NCBI GenBank assembly: GCA_029948255.1
Contig: JALIZF010001761.1
Span: 558,001 to 622,000 of the forward strand
Reading direction: 5' to 3'
From: Telmatactis stephensoni
Lineage: Eukaryota > Cnidaria > Anthozoa > Actiniaria > Isophelliidae
DNA length: 64,000 bases
Below, piece after piece: positions 1 to 12,547 of the stretch. The first letter of the stretch is position 1, and each line of letters begins with the position of its first letter. The notes beneath the pieces were generated by a model. That model was not told the DNA's origin. It saw only the letters and a list, made by a program, of their open reading frames with translations, and did no database searches. Both the position numbers and the translations under genes were made by a program.

Positions 1-1060
1 GCTAACACCTCATTTAATGTAGAAACACTAATTCATGTAAAATTTTTCATTTCTGGAATGATTTTTTAAAAATATTTATATAAACTTGTCCAATGTGTTT
101 GCTATATTTGTTATCCTAATGGCTTACTTATTTGTCACTCTTGTCGGTCTTTTTGTCACAATGCGGCAAGTCTTTTCTTAACAAGTGTAGCCGCCAGTAA
201 GACAGACCACCATTTAAGTGATCTAGCCGCACCAATAGGTTTTGAAAAAGGACAAGATTTGACCACCGTCTTTGATTGGAAGAACAGTGAAGGTCCCTTA
301 TTGGCTGACTATAAGTGATTGCATAGATTAATTGTTACGAGTATGGAGAAAACCTTCGAACAACTGATCAGACTTTAGATTTTTCAGAAATGTAGATTTA
401 ACATAAAATTGCAAATCATTCTTTTTCAACAGTGGCTATATATTTTCTTCATTCGATCGGTTTTAACTTTGTAAATAAATACTACAAACCTTCTTTGAAG
501 ACCAATATTTAATTTGTGAACTTTCATGTGTTAAAGGGTTATGAAGGCAAATGCGCATTGAATATAATAATAACAAAACTCAATCATTTTGTTTATGATC
601 AGCTTTTTGGGGGGAGAAACAAAAACTCTTTTTTTTTTGTATTCCAATGCTACCAGATGTTTTCTCCCAGCTTCCCACCTCATCGCATAAACCTCTTGCA
701 TCCTCACGGATCGATTAAAAAAGATAAGATCGAGTTTGGCGAATGGCGATGAATTTCAGGTATGTCCTCTGTGTACTTAATTATTTTCACCGCAAACTAA
801 TTGTTAACTGTACCCAATAAACAAACCCCAGAATTTTATGAGCTTCAGAATTTGACTTGATAACAATTTTTTTACAATGCGTTGTTATATTACAAAATTC
901 AAGATTCAAATTCATTGCAATTTTGAGCCAAGGGAAACTGATTTTTGTTCGAGTTAGCAGGACATTCAACTTAGCGGGGAGATCTAGTTAATCAATAAGT
1001 AAATAATTGTGGAAACAGGGCGAAGTCTCAGGAAAACAGAAAATTTGTTCGTGAACCTGA
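1..1060. other. Intergenic, no gene seen
   Basis: Only short reading frames without coding character are present. The sequence is AT-rich and unique-looking; no exon with splice signals, RNA gene or inverted repeat could be supported. Confidence 0.5.
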
Positions 1061-1180
1061 TCAACCAACCAATCAACCAACCGACCGACTCACCGCCAGC
1101 CCGCCCGCTCGCCCGCCCGAACAAACAGACAAACAAACAAACAGACAGAAACACAAACAAACAAACAAACAAACAAACAC
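1061..1180. repeat. Compound tetranucleotide low-complexity tract
   Basis: The tract runs through CAAC units, then CCGA and CCCG units, then CAAA and CAGA units up to about 1180. It leaves both strands open as low-complexity reading frames, which are artefacts of the repeat. Such graded tracts arise by slippage and point mutation of a tetranucleotide. Confidence 0.85.
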
Positions 1181-1199
1181 ATTTGGGTTTCTAATGTAA

Positions 1200-3580
1200 C
1201 TATTTGTTTTTTAAAAATCGTGTATTTCAAAATACCTATACTAAGCGTCAATCAAAACCAAAAGATTCAACTGCTGTTATTTGTAGAGATGTTCTACATT
1301 TATGTAGAAATGATCAGTTGAGGTCAGATTTAATTGAATAATTCACTAGTATGGTTATGTGGCTGGATATTTGCTGGTCAATGGCCACAACCTTTAATGA
1401 AATAGATTTGTACGTACATTGTTTATATTTAATTCAGTTGACATTTTTTGCAATAATTTGAAATATAAGTTCTTTTCTTTTAAAACATTTTGAAAGATCC
1501 AACCAAAATAGACAAGTTCGGCTACGTTGTTTTCTTTTACTTTACGAGTTTTAGTTTTAGAACATATTGCAGTCCATCTTCAGCTCTGTTTTTTTAAAGC
1601 AATGTTTAATAAACGAGCAAGAATGTTTTATAATGTTTTTAGGTCCTCTAGCTAAAGACTGGGGAAATGGTTGTCAATAATGACTAGTTGTTATCATTTA
1701 CTGTTAGTAGTCGATGACTAGTTCACGTGCTGATAAACTGAAGAAGTTATCGACGACAAAATGCGCCCATTTGTTATCGAGAACTAACGACGTTTTCCAG
1801 ATGATAGGAAAGGAAAGGTGCTTTGTCGTCGATAGCTTTTAATTTTACGTTTTGTTATCGATAACGTTTCTCACACACTGCGATCTTAATGGTCGATAAA
1901 GTTTGGTTATCAATAACCAAATAAAGTTATGTTTAATGAACGAGCAGCAATGTTATATCTAGTCTGTGGAAGTTCCCTTAGACTTGATAGAACACGATTT
2001 GCGAGTTTATCAACAGCTTTGAAAAATACATGAATTTAAAAGTAATATTGAATTAATAAAAATTCCAAACGAAATTTTGAAAAAGACACAAATTGTTGTT
2101 AGTATATTTGAACTGCGAAAACATTCTGATTATTCGAATGGTGCGCCCACATACACTGATTCCACATGAAACACTTCTTGTATATGTTAATAGTAAGAGA
2201 TTCAGCCGATTCAGTCGGTGATCGATTATGGAACTGTCCTTTATGACGCTTTGTAATTCTTTATAAAAAATTGAGTGAGACTTTATCTTTGACAACGATA
2301 GTATTCTATATAAAGTGAAATAATAATAACAAGGGAGAATTTATCCGGTATAAACTCTCATAAACCCCAATATGCTTCATTCAAATGATTGGACTAAAGG
2401 TATATGATTTATTGATGTTGTTCATTATTGTCCAAACGTTGGACAATATGTTCGATCGCGAAAGCTCAATAGAAAAGTGAAAGAAAGAAAACCTATCCCG
2501 TGGAACTTCTTTTTTTCTTTTTCTTTAGATGCTCCTACGTACAAACACACCATCATTCTGTAAGATGTTTTCATGGCTATTGCTCGCCAAATGATCTATC
2601 CTCTAGTTGCTCTTCATTTATCAGTTACCTTTCCTCCCAAAACAATTGAAATCATATGCCGGACTCAGTGGCATTCCGCATGTGACTATCTCCAAATTTT
2701 AACTTTCAATTAAGGCTTCATTGCTTTATTATCTTCAAATAATTGCATTTTCATTATGAATAGGCATAGGCCCAATCAAAAAAGGGAGAAACAGCAAAAA
2801 GAAAAGTGGTGCATGCCGAGTTTGGTTGGAGGTGGAGGTTTGAGTGGAAGTTTGAGGTTGAGAAAGATAAACCAAAAGTGATAAAGACAGACCAACGACA
2901 CACTGAATATAGTAAAGTTATGAACAATTGATGGAAAGATAGTAAAAAACGAAAACCAAAGGACATCTAAAGAAAGTTCAGATAACATAAAGATAAAGGA
3001 TTAGCAAAACCGTACCTAGAGTATCACATTTCAGCAATTTGCTAAGCTTGTACTGTCAATAGTTGGAGCTACAAAGTACATTGTACCTGATTATCCGGCT
3101 TAAAACTTGAAAATTGCAATTATTGAATAACATAATTGAAGCATGAGGCTTTATCAGCTTAGTAGTCTGAAACTGTTTTACTCATTATCGCTTGGTTTTT
3201 TAGAAAATACGTTCAATAGGACATCTTAATCTCCTTTTGAAAAATATTGTGAGAAAAATATAACTCAAAATTCCATGAAATCTCACGACAATGCATTTTT
3301 CAGGACGAAAAGCTCTGTTGATCATTTCACCACATACTTTCTTCTTGTTGCTTCTAAAAAAATAATCCTGAATAAAAAGAGGCTTTTTAGCAAATTAGTA
3401 AGAGTTTACAGAAATGATAATTGACGACGAATGATTTTACCAAGAAGGACTGAAAGTAGGTGCTGTTGCAGAATGAAGACGAGTGAAGGGGCATTGAATT
3501 TTCTGATCCAAACAATACAAGTGATATTTTTAGATCACTAAGGAGCTCACAGTTGCAAAAATAAAACACTTAGAGTACTT
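1200..3580. other. Intergenic, no gene seen; palindrome cluster inside
   Basis: No coding exon was recognised. The only structure noticed is a cluster of TTATCGATAA-like words between 1746 and 1918, listed separately. Several reading frames of 60-80 codons exist on both strands but show no motif, signal peptide or splice context. Confidence 0.45.
1746..1918. other. Cluster of TATCGAT-like palindromic motifs
   Basis: Within 173 bases there are GTTATCGACGAC (1746), GTTATCGAGAAC (about 1773), GTCGTCGATAGC (1825), the perfect palindrome GTTATCGATAAC (1854), GGTCGATAAAG (1891) and GGTTATCAATAACC (1905). Words of this kind are binding sites for boundary and promoter factors in insects, but no such role is known to me in cnidarians. 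The cluster could equally be the remnant of a small foldback repeat. No gene lies nearby. Confidence 0.35.
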
Positions 3581-3589
3581 CATGATGTA

Positions 3590-4745
3590 CAGAAGAAAAT
3601 GCCGTGATCACAATATGCCATTCTCTTTCACAATACAAACCATTTTAAGAAGTCATATACTACAACTTACCTGGAGAAAAGCTGGAAATCGCCCTTTCTC
3701 CGCCTGTGAAAACCTTAACGTACCTTTAAAGAGATTTTGTGATGATAAGCGAAAGGAAAGTTACTGTACACAGTAAGACCGGGTGGCGAACTACAGCATG
3801 CTGGGACTGGGAAGGTTGACCACATTTGCGGAATATATATACTGTAAAGATGCTGCGATTTTTACAATGTGCCCTGGAGGATGCCTTGTTTTGACGCTTT
3901 TTCTGCATAGAAAGTAATAGCTATTTACATTATTCACGACGCGCCGCTTCCGATCAATTAACAATTTTTTGATAGAAAATGTACAGCTTGAACTGTCTAG
4001 AGACGTCTATTCAAATACGCGCGGCGAGTTAATCTAGTGAACTTTTAAAAGACATTTGCTGACAAGATATTCGGCCAATGGCTGTAAAAGTCGACAACTG
4101 TTCCATTAAAAGCCACTTTAATGTCATGAAAATGAGACAAGGCGGCGGCAAAGTTTACCATATACTAATACTTTTGTAAGACCCAAATATCCATTTCTTG
4201 CTTTTTTGGAACTATTTCTCAATAACCTTAATATAAAACAAAACTTGACAAAATCAATTATCTGAGTATTTTTTTATTTTCTGTTTGCTGTTTATTAGTC
4301 CTTTGTGACCCAGTTTCGTACCACGCTTCGATAATGTTGAAAAATTATTATGAAAAGAAAAAAAAATCAATTTCAACTAAGGTTTTTAATAAACTTTCAA
4401 AAAAGTCACAGCGTGTTGCAAACATTTAATCTTCTTCATACGATAATCCTATATTCTGTAAAATTCAATCGCATAACTTTCGTATTAATTATTTACTTCC
4501 AAATGACGTTTTTTATGTTGGGCAAATATTCTGTTGGCACCTATTTTTAATTTGTTTGCAGATTTTCAGCACCCTGTGGACCAGCTAATGTTGCATGATA
4601 CCAGATAAACATCACATCGCGTTTGAAGTGAAAACATGTACAGCACTTGATAATTCTGTTTGGTTTGCCACAAAATGAAACAAGGAGATAAATGAGCATT
4701 ATTTTTATCAACACTGAGACGCCTGCAGGCCAGAAACAGCAAATA
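3590..4745. repeat. Long dispersed repeat, copy A (matches 24580-26475)
   Basis: This segment aligns by eye, in the same orientation, with 24580-25200 and, after an insertion there, with 26330-26475. Shared landmarks in order include CACTTACCTGGAGAAAA-like text, GATAAGCGAAAGGAAAGTTA, CCTTGTTTTGACGCTTT, GTCATGAAAATGAGACAAGG, ACTAATACTTTTGTAA and, at the far end, GCCTGCAGGCCAGAAA. Identity is roughly 75-85 percent with many small indels. Neither copy has a coding frame, so this is an old non-coding repeat family or segmental duplication. Confidence 0.75.
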
Positions 4746-4749
4746 TAAG

Positions 4750-6220
4750 TTAACAAAAGAAACCACAAAATTAATTGAATAAAAACAAATGTACGTGTAA
4801 GAACTTTAACCACAAAAAAGTTATTTAAGCTGGAAAAGTAACAAGAACTGGTAACAAAAGCAGAAGCTTCCAAATTATTAAGGTACAGAAAAACTATTAA
4901 TCGTGATGATTCAGAAGTACGGAAGAAGATAAACATAGATATACGAACTTGAGAAAAACATTAAAGAATTACTTGGAAAGTACAAGGATTAAAGTAATTA
5001 GTGCTCATTAATACGATCAATTCTAATGAAATGATTAATTTTCCTTATGTCTTTAAAGTAGGATGAAAAATCGGAAATATATTTAAAAATAGATCGCGGT
5101 CGTGGAAACTACATGATAAGTAAAGTAGAGTCTTCCCTTCCATGACGTTATGATGACGCCAGAAAAGCATTGGATGGTTTTCGCAGCCCATTGTTCCTCA
5201 TTTAGTCTAGTCAGAAATGAATCATTGTGAAAAAGTTCTGTTGATGAGGATAGAATTTCGTTTGCCTAAATGTGCTCCTATAACCATGTTCTTGGGGAAT
5301 AAGAATCTTTGTTCGAGGTTAACATTCTTTACTGTTATCCTAGTAAGTGAAATGAGGCAAGCAAATAATATCTATTGCAAGACATATAAGAGTAGAAAGG
5401 CAGGACAGTTTTGATACAGTAGGGCTTGAGATATAAACGACTTATATTAAAATAAAAGATAAAACTACAGTGCCAGGAAAATATTTTGTTCTAAGCAGTT
5501 GGACTCCGTAGGAGATAATCTGGTTTCTTAATTTAACAAGGAACAAATCCCGCCCTCCTGCCTAGGATGGCTTTATGATCAGATGATCGTATTTGAGATG
5601 AACACAAGTTTCCCTACAGAGCGAAAGAGTAAACTTTGCAATGATTGAGTCTATAATCAAGTTTTTGTATCTACAAAATTGACAACAACGATTAGAATGT
5701 TAGTTAGATATCGGAGTATCTTTTGACATGGTAATATTATTTATCTAGTGCTCACTTAGTCGTAGTTATAGACCAGTTTCCAATGTTTACACTCCTTTTT
5801 GGTGCCTACTAGTATGTGCGCGTATACTTGTAGGCAACATTGCTGCAAAACGCAGTATTGCTTTCGCGCAATTCACGAGAGGAAAGCCGGATATAGTTTA
5901 CTGAATTAAAAAAACTATGAAAATATTTGATAATTTGTAACACGGAATCTCATCTATAGAATCATCTTTACGGCAGCTTTTTACAATTATATACTTGTTT
6001 ACTTGGTTTGGTATGAACCTGTGCTGAATAACACATTTTAGGAAGAAAATTATTGTTATGCCTTTGTGAAATTACTTTACTCCTACTCCTACGTAGAGTA
6101 TATCAGTCTACAAATAAGAAAAACAAACAAAAAGGTAACACTTTAACAATCACAACAAATACAAGTGGCAGTTTTTTATGACTTTATTTGCTTGTTCTTG
6201 ATGGTTAATCCATTTAACAA
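4750..6220. other. Intergenic, no gene seen
   Basis: AT-rich sequence with only short frames. No splice-flanked exon, tRNA-like block or inverted repeat that I could support. Confidence 0.4.
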
Positions 6221-6224
6221 AAAC

Positions 6225-6835
6225 TACTGTAGAACCTTTCCTTTCGGACCCCTTCATAATACGAGCACCACTCTATACCGGACTGGTGTCTATGTCGTTT
6301 GATCTGGAATCTTTATATAGTTTTTGTAAATGGAACCTCTAGCTATAAATTGAACGGACACTACTACATTAAGGACACCGTTCTTCGGCCTTGTCAAGTC
6401 CACTCACGACGTCATTTCACCTGTCTTAATTTCCTTGTCAAAACGTCAATGTGAACATTTTTCATTTCAGTGCGCGCGCGTGCCGACGTTTTTTTCACCA
6501 GTTTCGCATTCCGTCATGTTTGCTGCCTTTATCTTATAACATGTACACAAGCTATACTTGTTTAGCTTTTCGTAATTCTTATCAGTGCTATTTACTAAAT
6601 GTAAATTGTACTTCTTTCTCATGATTGAATTTTTTTTATGAAATACTGGTGGTACCTCTTTTAAGCGGAAACCTTATTAAGCAGACACCCTTTATTAAGT
6701 GGATACTAGCTCAGGTGTCGGCGAAAATTAATTCCTATATATTTACTATAAATTGAACCTCTACTTAGCGGACACCTCTATTAGGCATACACCAGAGAAG
6801 GTCCCGAAGATGTCTGCTCAATAGAGGTAGCATTG
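6225..6835. mobile_element. Degenerate non-autonomous DNA transposon (AGCGGACACC type)
   Basis: The left edge reads CTGTAGAACCTTTCCTTTCG and the right edge ends with the inverse-type text TGTCTGCTCAATAGAGGT. Between them (6640-6800) there are repeated words of the form ACCTCTTTTAAGCGGAAACC, AGCAGACACCC and ACTTAGCGGACACCTCTATT. Terminal text of this kind, with tandem variants of an AGCGGACACC word, is common at ends of small TA-inserting transposons in animals. No transposase frame remains and the ends are too eroded for a target-site duplication. Confidence 0.45.
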
Positions 6836-7775
6836 TATAAATCAGTTGTTTCGTTAATGGGCTGCTTAACGTGTTTATAACAGAACTCAGAAAAAACACA
6901 AGAGCAAAAGCACTGAAAATGAAAAGCAAATTAAAACGATCGGTTGTTTCTCCACATTGTGATATTAATGACATGAAGCACAAAATAAGTACTATAAAGC
7001 ATTGAATAGCAAAAGAGTGGCTAACGTCTACACCTACCTCTTGTTCCAAGACTTGATTTTCTTTCACTCTACATATCCCAGCATGTTTATAATAACAGTA
7101 TTAGACGCATGCGCATGTTCATCCGTTTATTTTGGTTTAAAACATAACATATCAATGTTTTTATTTTCCTTATATGAGTTAAACGAAAACTATTTATTTT
7201 GTACAGGAAATCAAAAAGTGACGAGTGAAATTAGGGTGAAACATTAATGAGTCGTGTTTCTCAAAGTATTTCCCAGAGCCTTTAGGCGATACTTCCACGC
7301 ATTTTTGCTTCTTTTTTTTTTCTTTTCCTTTCCTCTCTTTACTTAATAGTGTTTAAGTCTTATGGAACATTAGAGTGCACGTTCCTTTATTCAATATGGA
7401 CAGTTTCTTCTCGCGTATCTCCAGGGCTTGGTTGATCTTTTCGTGTTTCCTTCTTTGTCGAACAAACGAGCAAACTAACAAACAATGGAAATTTTAACGT
7501 CAAAACTGAATTGCTTTGATATTTTAAGTTGAACTTTTAGAATAATGATACTTGAATGCCCTTCTACACGAGCAAATTTCTATTAGTGCAAAATGTCCGT
7601 CTAAGCCCATGATTAGACTTAAGTGTTTGGTTGAGTTAAATTTTAACAATGGCCGCTGATTACTTAGCATTGTTCATGGCGTGTAACTTAAGTTGAACCC
7701 CGTCAAACCCCTAATGATTAATTTGCTTGAGAACTTTAATCCAAAACTTTGGCTTCGTTTTTCATATGTTTCTCT

Positions 7776-7809
<34 letters not shown>

Positions 7810-8556
7810 CACTACCACTACCACTACCACTACCACTACCACTACCACTACCACTACCACTACCACTACCACTACCACTACCACTACCACTGCCACTGCC
7901 ACTGCCACTGCCACTGCCACTGCCACTGCCACTGCCACTGCCACTGCCACTGCCACTGCCACTGCCACTGCCACTGCCACTGCCACTGCCACTGCCACTG
8001 CCACTGCCACTGCCACTGCCACTGCCACTGCCACTGCCACTGCCACTGCCACTGCCACTGCCACTGCCACTGCCACTGCCACTGCCACTGCCACTGCCAC
8101 TGCCACTGCCACTGCCACTGCCACTGCCACTGCCACTGCCACTGCCACTGCACGCACTGCCACTGCCACTGCCACTGCCACTGCCACTGCCACTGCCACT
8201 TGCCATGCCACTGCCACTGCCACTGCCACTGCCACTGCCACTGCCACTGCCACTGCCCACTGCCACTGCCACTGCCACTGCCACTGCCACTGCCACTGCC
8301 ACTGCCACTGCCACTGCCACTGCCACTGCCACTGCCACTGCCACTGCCACTGCCACTGCCACTGCCACTGCCACTGCCACTGCCACTGCCACTGCCACTG
8401 CCACTGCCACTGCCACTGCCACTGCCACTGCCACTGCCACTGCCACTGCCACTGCCACTGCCACTGCCACTGCCACTGCCACTGCCACTGCCACTGCCAC
8501 TGCCACTGCCACTGCCACTGCCACTGCCACTGCCACTGCCACTGCCACTGCCACTG

Positions 8557-8601
<45 letters not shown>

Positions 8602-8603
8602 TA

Positions 8604-8649
<46 letters not shown>

Positions 8650-8660
8650 TAACTACTATA

Positions 8661-8699
<39 letters not shown>

Positions 8700-8739
8700 G
8701 CTACTGCTACTACCACTACCACTACCACTACCACTACCA

Positions 8740-8799
<60 letters not shown>

Positions 8800-8810
8800 T
8801 AACTACTATA

Positions 8811-8858
<48 letters not shown>

Positions 8859-8898
8859 GCTACTGCTACTACCACTACCACTACCACTACCACTACCA

Positions 8899-8982
<84 letters not shown>

Positions 8983-8983
8983 T

Positions 8984-9062
<79 letters not shown>

Positions 9063-9080
9063 ACTACTATACTACTACTA
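7776..9080. repeat. 1.3-kb compound microsatellite: (CTA)n, (CCACTA)n, (CCACTG)n, (CTA)n
   Basis: The tract starts as CTA units (7776-7806), becomes the hexamer CCACTA (to about 7890), then about 110 copies of CCACTG (to about 8560), and ends as CTA units with CTATAACTA, CTGCTACTG and CCACTA interruptions and a short CTG run (about 9037-9060). The purity of the hexamer block is broken only near 8150, 8199 and 8255. The block CTGCTACTGCTACTACCACT plus its flanks occurs twice (about 8698 and 8857), an internal duplication. Very long open frames exist in several phases on both strands; they are consequences of a stop-free repeat, not genes. Confidence 0.97.
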
Positions 9081-9089
9081 TTTAAGTAT

Positions 9090-9935
9090 GCGAAACTATA
9101 TTCGCGACTATCTATCCTGCGCTTCAGGCTATTTCTTTGTAAAAGCATCGCTATTTTGTTACTCACATGGCGAAAACCGCTGACCAATTGCAATCACGAG
9201 CTTAAAATGAACAAAAGCTGAGGATGATTTCTGAATTCTGTCCATCAAAAATACCGAAAATTGCCGTGGTAGATTTTGAAATCCGTCGTCTTCTGAGCTA
9301 CAAGTCAAAATGTCAGAGTCCGGCATCTCGTTCACCGATTAGCTTCCTGTTTTATGTTGACAGCAAACCGAATTAATGAAAATATATTTTGACACTTGGA
9401 AATGTAGATACAACATTTTGTTATTCATAACTTGCCAAAGTTTCATTTACTTCAAGCAAAATTCTAGCGAAAAATTTGTTATTATAGTATTTTCATTTTG
9501 TGATTTTTTTTGTGTGTTCCCTGGGACAAGTTTCCTTTAAAACTTTATTTTTCCACCTTACTTACTTGGAAAAACGTCTATATTTGTTGTTTCATTTCTC
9601 ATCTTTTGCTGGGCGGGGATATCACAAATTCTAAATAGCTAAAACCTACCACGTGATCTGTTTTAGCCAATAAGCATGCATAGAAATAATTGGTTGGTTA
9701 TAAATAAGCAAACAAACAAACAAATAAATAAACGCTTACAACTCCCGAATTATATTTTATTGATATCATTGCATGCAATCAACGCCAAAATTAAGAGATA
9801 GTTTTTGTTTTGCATGTATAGCAAAACTGTTTCTGATTAAGCTTCTTGATTTTGTTTTGTTAGTATTCAAGCCTCAGAAACATTCCTCGCATCCTTTCTT
9901 CTTGGCGACTATTAATAGCCTTTCACTTCGTGCAT
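9090..9935. other. 3' flank of the GPCR gene, no other gene
   Basis: A minus-strand AATAAA lies at 9761-9756, about 180 bases after the GPCR stop codon, and is the best polyadenylation signal candidate. An (AAACA)n-like low-complexity patch is at 9708-9732. Nothing else was recognised. Confidence 0.4.
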
Positions 9936-9938
9936 AAC

Positions 9939-10964
9939 TCATAAACTAGAAAACTGTTTCAAGAACCTTTTGGAGCTTGGAGTAGATTTTGATCTTCTTC
10001 GAGGTGGAGGCACAAAGCATGGACAGTTCCTCATTATGGCTTCTTTATAGTGCACAGACATAAGTCCAAACAAAATGGGATGGGTTGCAGCACTGAAAAA
10101 GTACAGTCCATAACATACCGTTGTTAGAGTGAGAAAAGTCTTGGGTGTCAGGTTCAACTCTGTATCAAGTAAACTGGTTAAGTTGAAGATGTAAACTGGA
10201 AAACGACAGATGGCAAAAATCATAGAGATGGTAACGATCTTTTTGGCAGCAAAACTGGTATAAGACCCTCTTTTGCAATGCCTTCTTCTTGGCTCGAGGC
10301 TTTTGGTGCTGCAAAGTCTGTAAATGCAAAGAATGTTGAGTGCAGTTATTGAAGCCAATGGGCTAATAGATATGATGCTTGTATTGATAATTAGAAAAGT
10401 CTTTAGTGAAATAGGATCAGTCCAGTCTTCAACGCAGTACTGCCTGCCATCAGTATATGAACGTACGGTTCTGTAAGGTACATACAGAAAACTGTCTATG
10501 AAGGCAACCAACCATGCCACCGTACATGATGCAATTAAGATAGCTCTTTTCCTTGGCAAAAGTTTCCAGAAAATAGGGAACCACACTGCTGCGAAGCATT
10601 CAGAGGTGACAATGCAGAGATTAAGCGTTGAAGAAACCGAGGACAAGAACTGAGCGAAGATGACGATTTTGCACATTGCATAGCCGAATATCCACTTGTC
10701 AGCAATATAGATATCAGTCACCAGAAATGGAAGCCAGAAAAGTGAAGCTAAAAGGTCTGCAATGGCCAAGCTAATGTGCGAAGGGCTTGTTCTTGCAAAG
10801 AGCTGTCTATCTTTTCTCAGAAGGGCTAAAATAAGTACATTTCCAACAAGGGAAGCTATACAGATGATGAAAAACGACATCACGATGATAGTCCGCTCCA
10901 CTTCAGAAAATATTTCACAGACACCACACGGGAAGCCATTGGATTCGTGGCTTGAAATATTCAT
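9939..10964 (-). CDS. Rhodopsin-family (class A) G-protein-coupled receptor, orphan
   Basis: A 341-residue seven-transmembrane receptor encoded in one exon. I chose the ATG at 10964 because an upstream in-frame TTG is not a eukaryotic start and because a polypyrimidine tract with TTTTTGCAG ends at 10971, suggesting a 5'-UTR intron acceptor six bases before the ATG. Class A marks: an N-glycosylation site at Asn2, GN in helix 1 (41-42), LAIAD in helix 2 (Asp70), the disulfide pair Cys98 and Cys177, Trp151 in helix 4, Pro202 in helix 5 and a basic third loop. Three switch motifs deviate: the DRY position reads ECF (122-124), the helix-6 FxxCWxP reads FAICRFP (250-256), and NPxxY in helix 7 reads HPILF (295-299). 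It ends in a short Arg/Lys/Ser tail. Ligand unknown; the general look is of cnidarian peptide- or amine-type orphan receptors. No frame break. Confidence 0.9.
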   Translation of the reverse strand: MNISSHESNGFPCGVCEIFSEVERTIIVMSFFIICIASLVGNVLILALLRKDRQLFARTSPSHISLAIADLLASLFWLPFLVTDIYIADKWIFGYAMCKIVIFAQFLSSVSSTLNLCIVTSECFAAVWFPIFWKLLPRKRAILIASCTVAWLVAFIDSFLYVPYRTVRSYTDGRQYCVEDWTDPISLKTFLIINTSIISISPLASITALNILCIYRLCSTKSLEPRRRHCKRGSYTSFAAKKIVTISMIFAICRFPVYIFNLTSLLDTELNLTPKTFLTLTTVCYGLYFFSAATHPILFGLMSVHYKEAIMRNCPCFVPPPRRRSKSTPSSKRFLKQFSSL

Positions 10965-10989
10965 GGCGATCTGCAAAAACTATTAAAAA

Positions 10990-11690
10990 AACAGACGATT
11001 AAGGTCAATAATATATATACATCATGTATTTGCCTTAACCTTACATATATGTACGATTTAGACAGGCTCTTCTTTCAAAAATTGCAACTCTCTAAATTTG
11101 ATAGTTATGGTTTTAATGATCGGTAAAAAGTGTCACCTAGTAAGTTCTTCACCATCTAAATTCAGAGTGAACCATTCAAGTCCTGATTTCTGAAGGATGA
11201 GGTCGTTTACTTAAGCATGAAGTCGAAACTGTACGGTTTTGTCATCAGACAACTAACAACTTTGAAAAATTTCCTATTTTGTCTCGAATTTTAATAAAAA
11301 ACGTTCACTTAGAACCAAAAGTCTACATTCATACCAAATTTCAATCTTAGTTATTGGTATTTCCATCGTTCCATCTCAATTATTCAACATCAGATTTGCC
11401 ACATGAATTTTGCAAGAATTCTCTAGTATCTTCATATTAAGGTCACTTTGAACATATATGGTAAAGACTGTAGGTTATTATCATCACTAAATATAGGCAA
11501 AGTAATAATATTGATGTTATAAAAAATTGTTTCATTTTAATTACAATTCTAAATTTCTGCTTCTTATTTTGGTGTTAATTATTAGTATCTATCGCCATGG
11601 ATACCACACTTGTACACAAAGCATGTGATTTCAAGGAGCGCGTACAGAAGAGGGGAAAAAGCCAATAAAACCCCAGCCATTTCTTTTGCA
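10990..11690. other. 5' flank of GPCR, no gene seen
   Basis: AT-rich, no exon recognised. A 5'-UTR exon of the GPCR may lie here but cannot be placed from sequence alone. Confidence 0.35.
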
Positions 11691-11945
11691 CTTATCACTC
11701 AAACATGTGTTTTCCATGATGAAAACCTAAAAGGATTATAGGTAATAATGCAAATTTTTGAAAGCGTTTCCCCCAGAACTCCTGTTTTGGATGTTTTTAT
11801 AAGTCTCGATTTACCCGCACCCACTGATGACAAAAAATTGCACCGATTGCATTCTATAGAGGTCAAAACTATGCCGAAATTCCCTTGGTAGGTTCTGGAA
11901 TCCACCAGGGACAGGCAAGGAAGTGACCACTTCAAAGGCGATATT

Positions 11946-12458
11946 TTGAAACATAAAACATTTTTGAATCCTGGACCTACTTACTCACCAAAAACCAAGA
12001 ATGAATCAGCTACAAATCTTTACCAAGCGGACTTCTCACTGAAGCATGTTAAAGGAATGAAAATGGTCCATTTGAATATTGAAAGCCTGATTAAAAACAT
12101 CGAGGAACTTCGTCGCTTCGCCTTTGAAAATAAACCCGATATCGTCACTCTATCGGAGACTTGGCTCGATGAATCGATAAGTAATAATGAAGTACATGTT
12201 GATAATTATAATCTTGAACGTTGCGACAGAAATAGAAATGGTAGTGGATCATTGATTTACATACACGAACGTTTCTCTAATAGACGTATTCCACTGGAAT
12301 ACGCACACGACCACTTATGTTGGAAGTATATATCGTCCACCACAACAAGAAGATTTTTATGCCAAATTTATCGATTATTTAAAGGGCTGCGGTTTGTCCC
12401 CTCACCTTGGTAGGTCCTTCATATATGGTACATTATAATGGGTCCTATTGTATATAAC

Positions 12459-12547
<89 letters not shown>

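Noticed and set aside
7693..9221. Several 160-490-codon open frames on both strands
   Set aside because: They consist of the translated CTA/CCACTA/CCACTG microsatellite; a stop-free repeat is open in many frames at once.
10762..10986. Plus-strand frame over the GPCR
   Set aside because: Antisense shadow of a well-supported seven-helix receptor.
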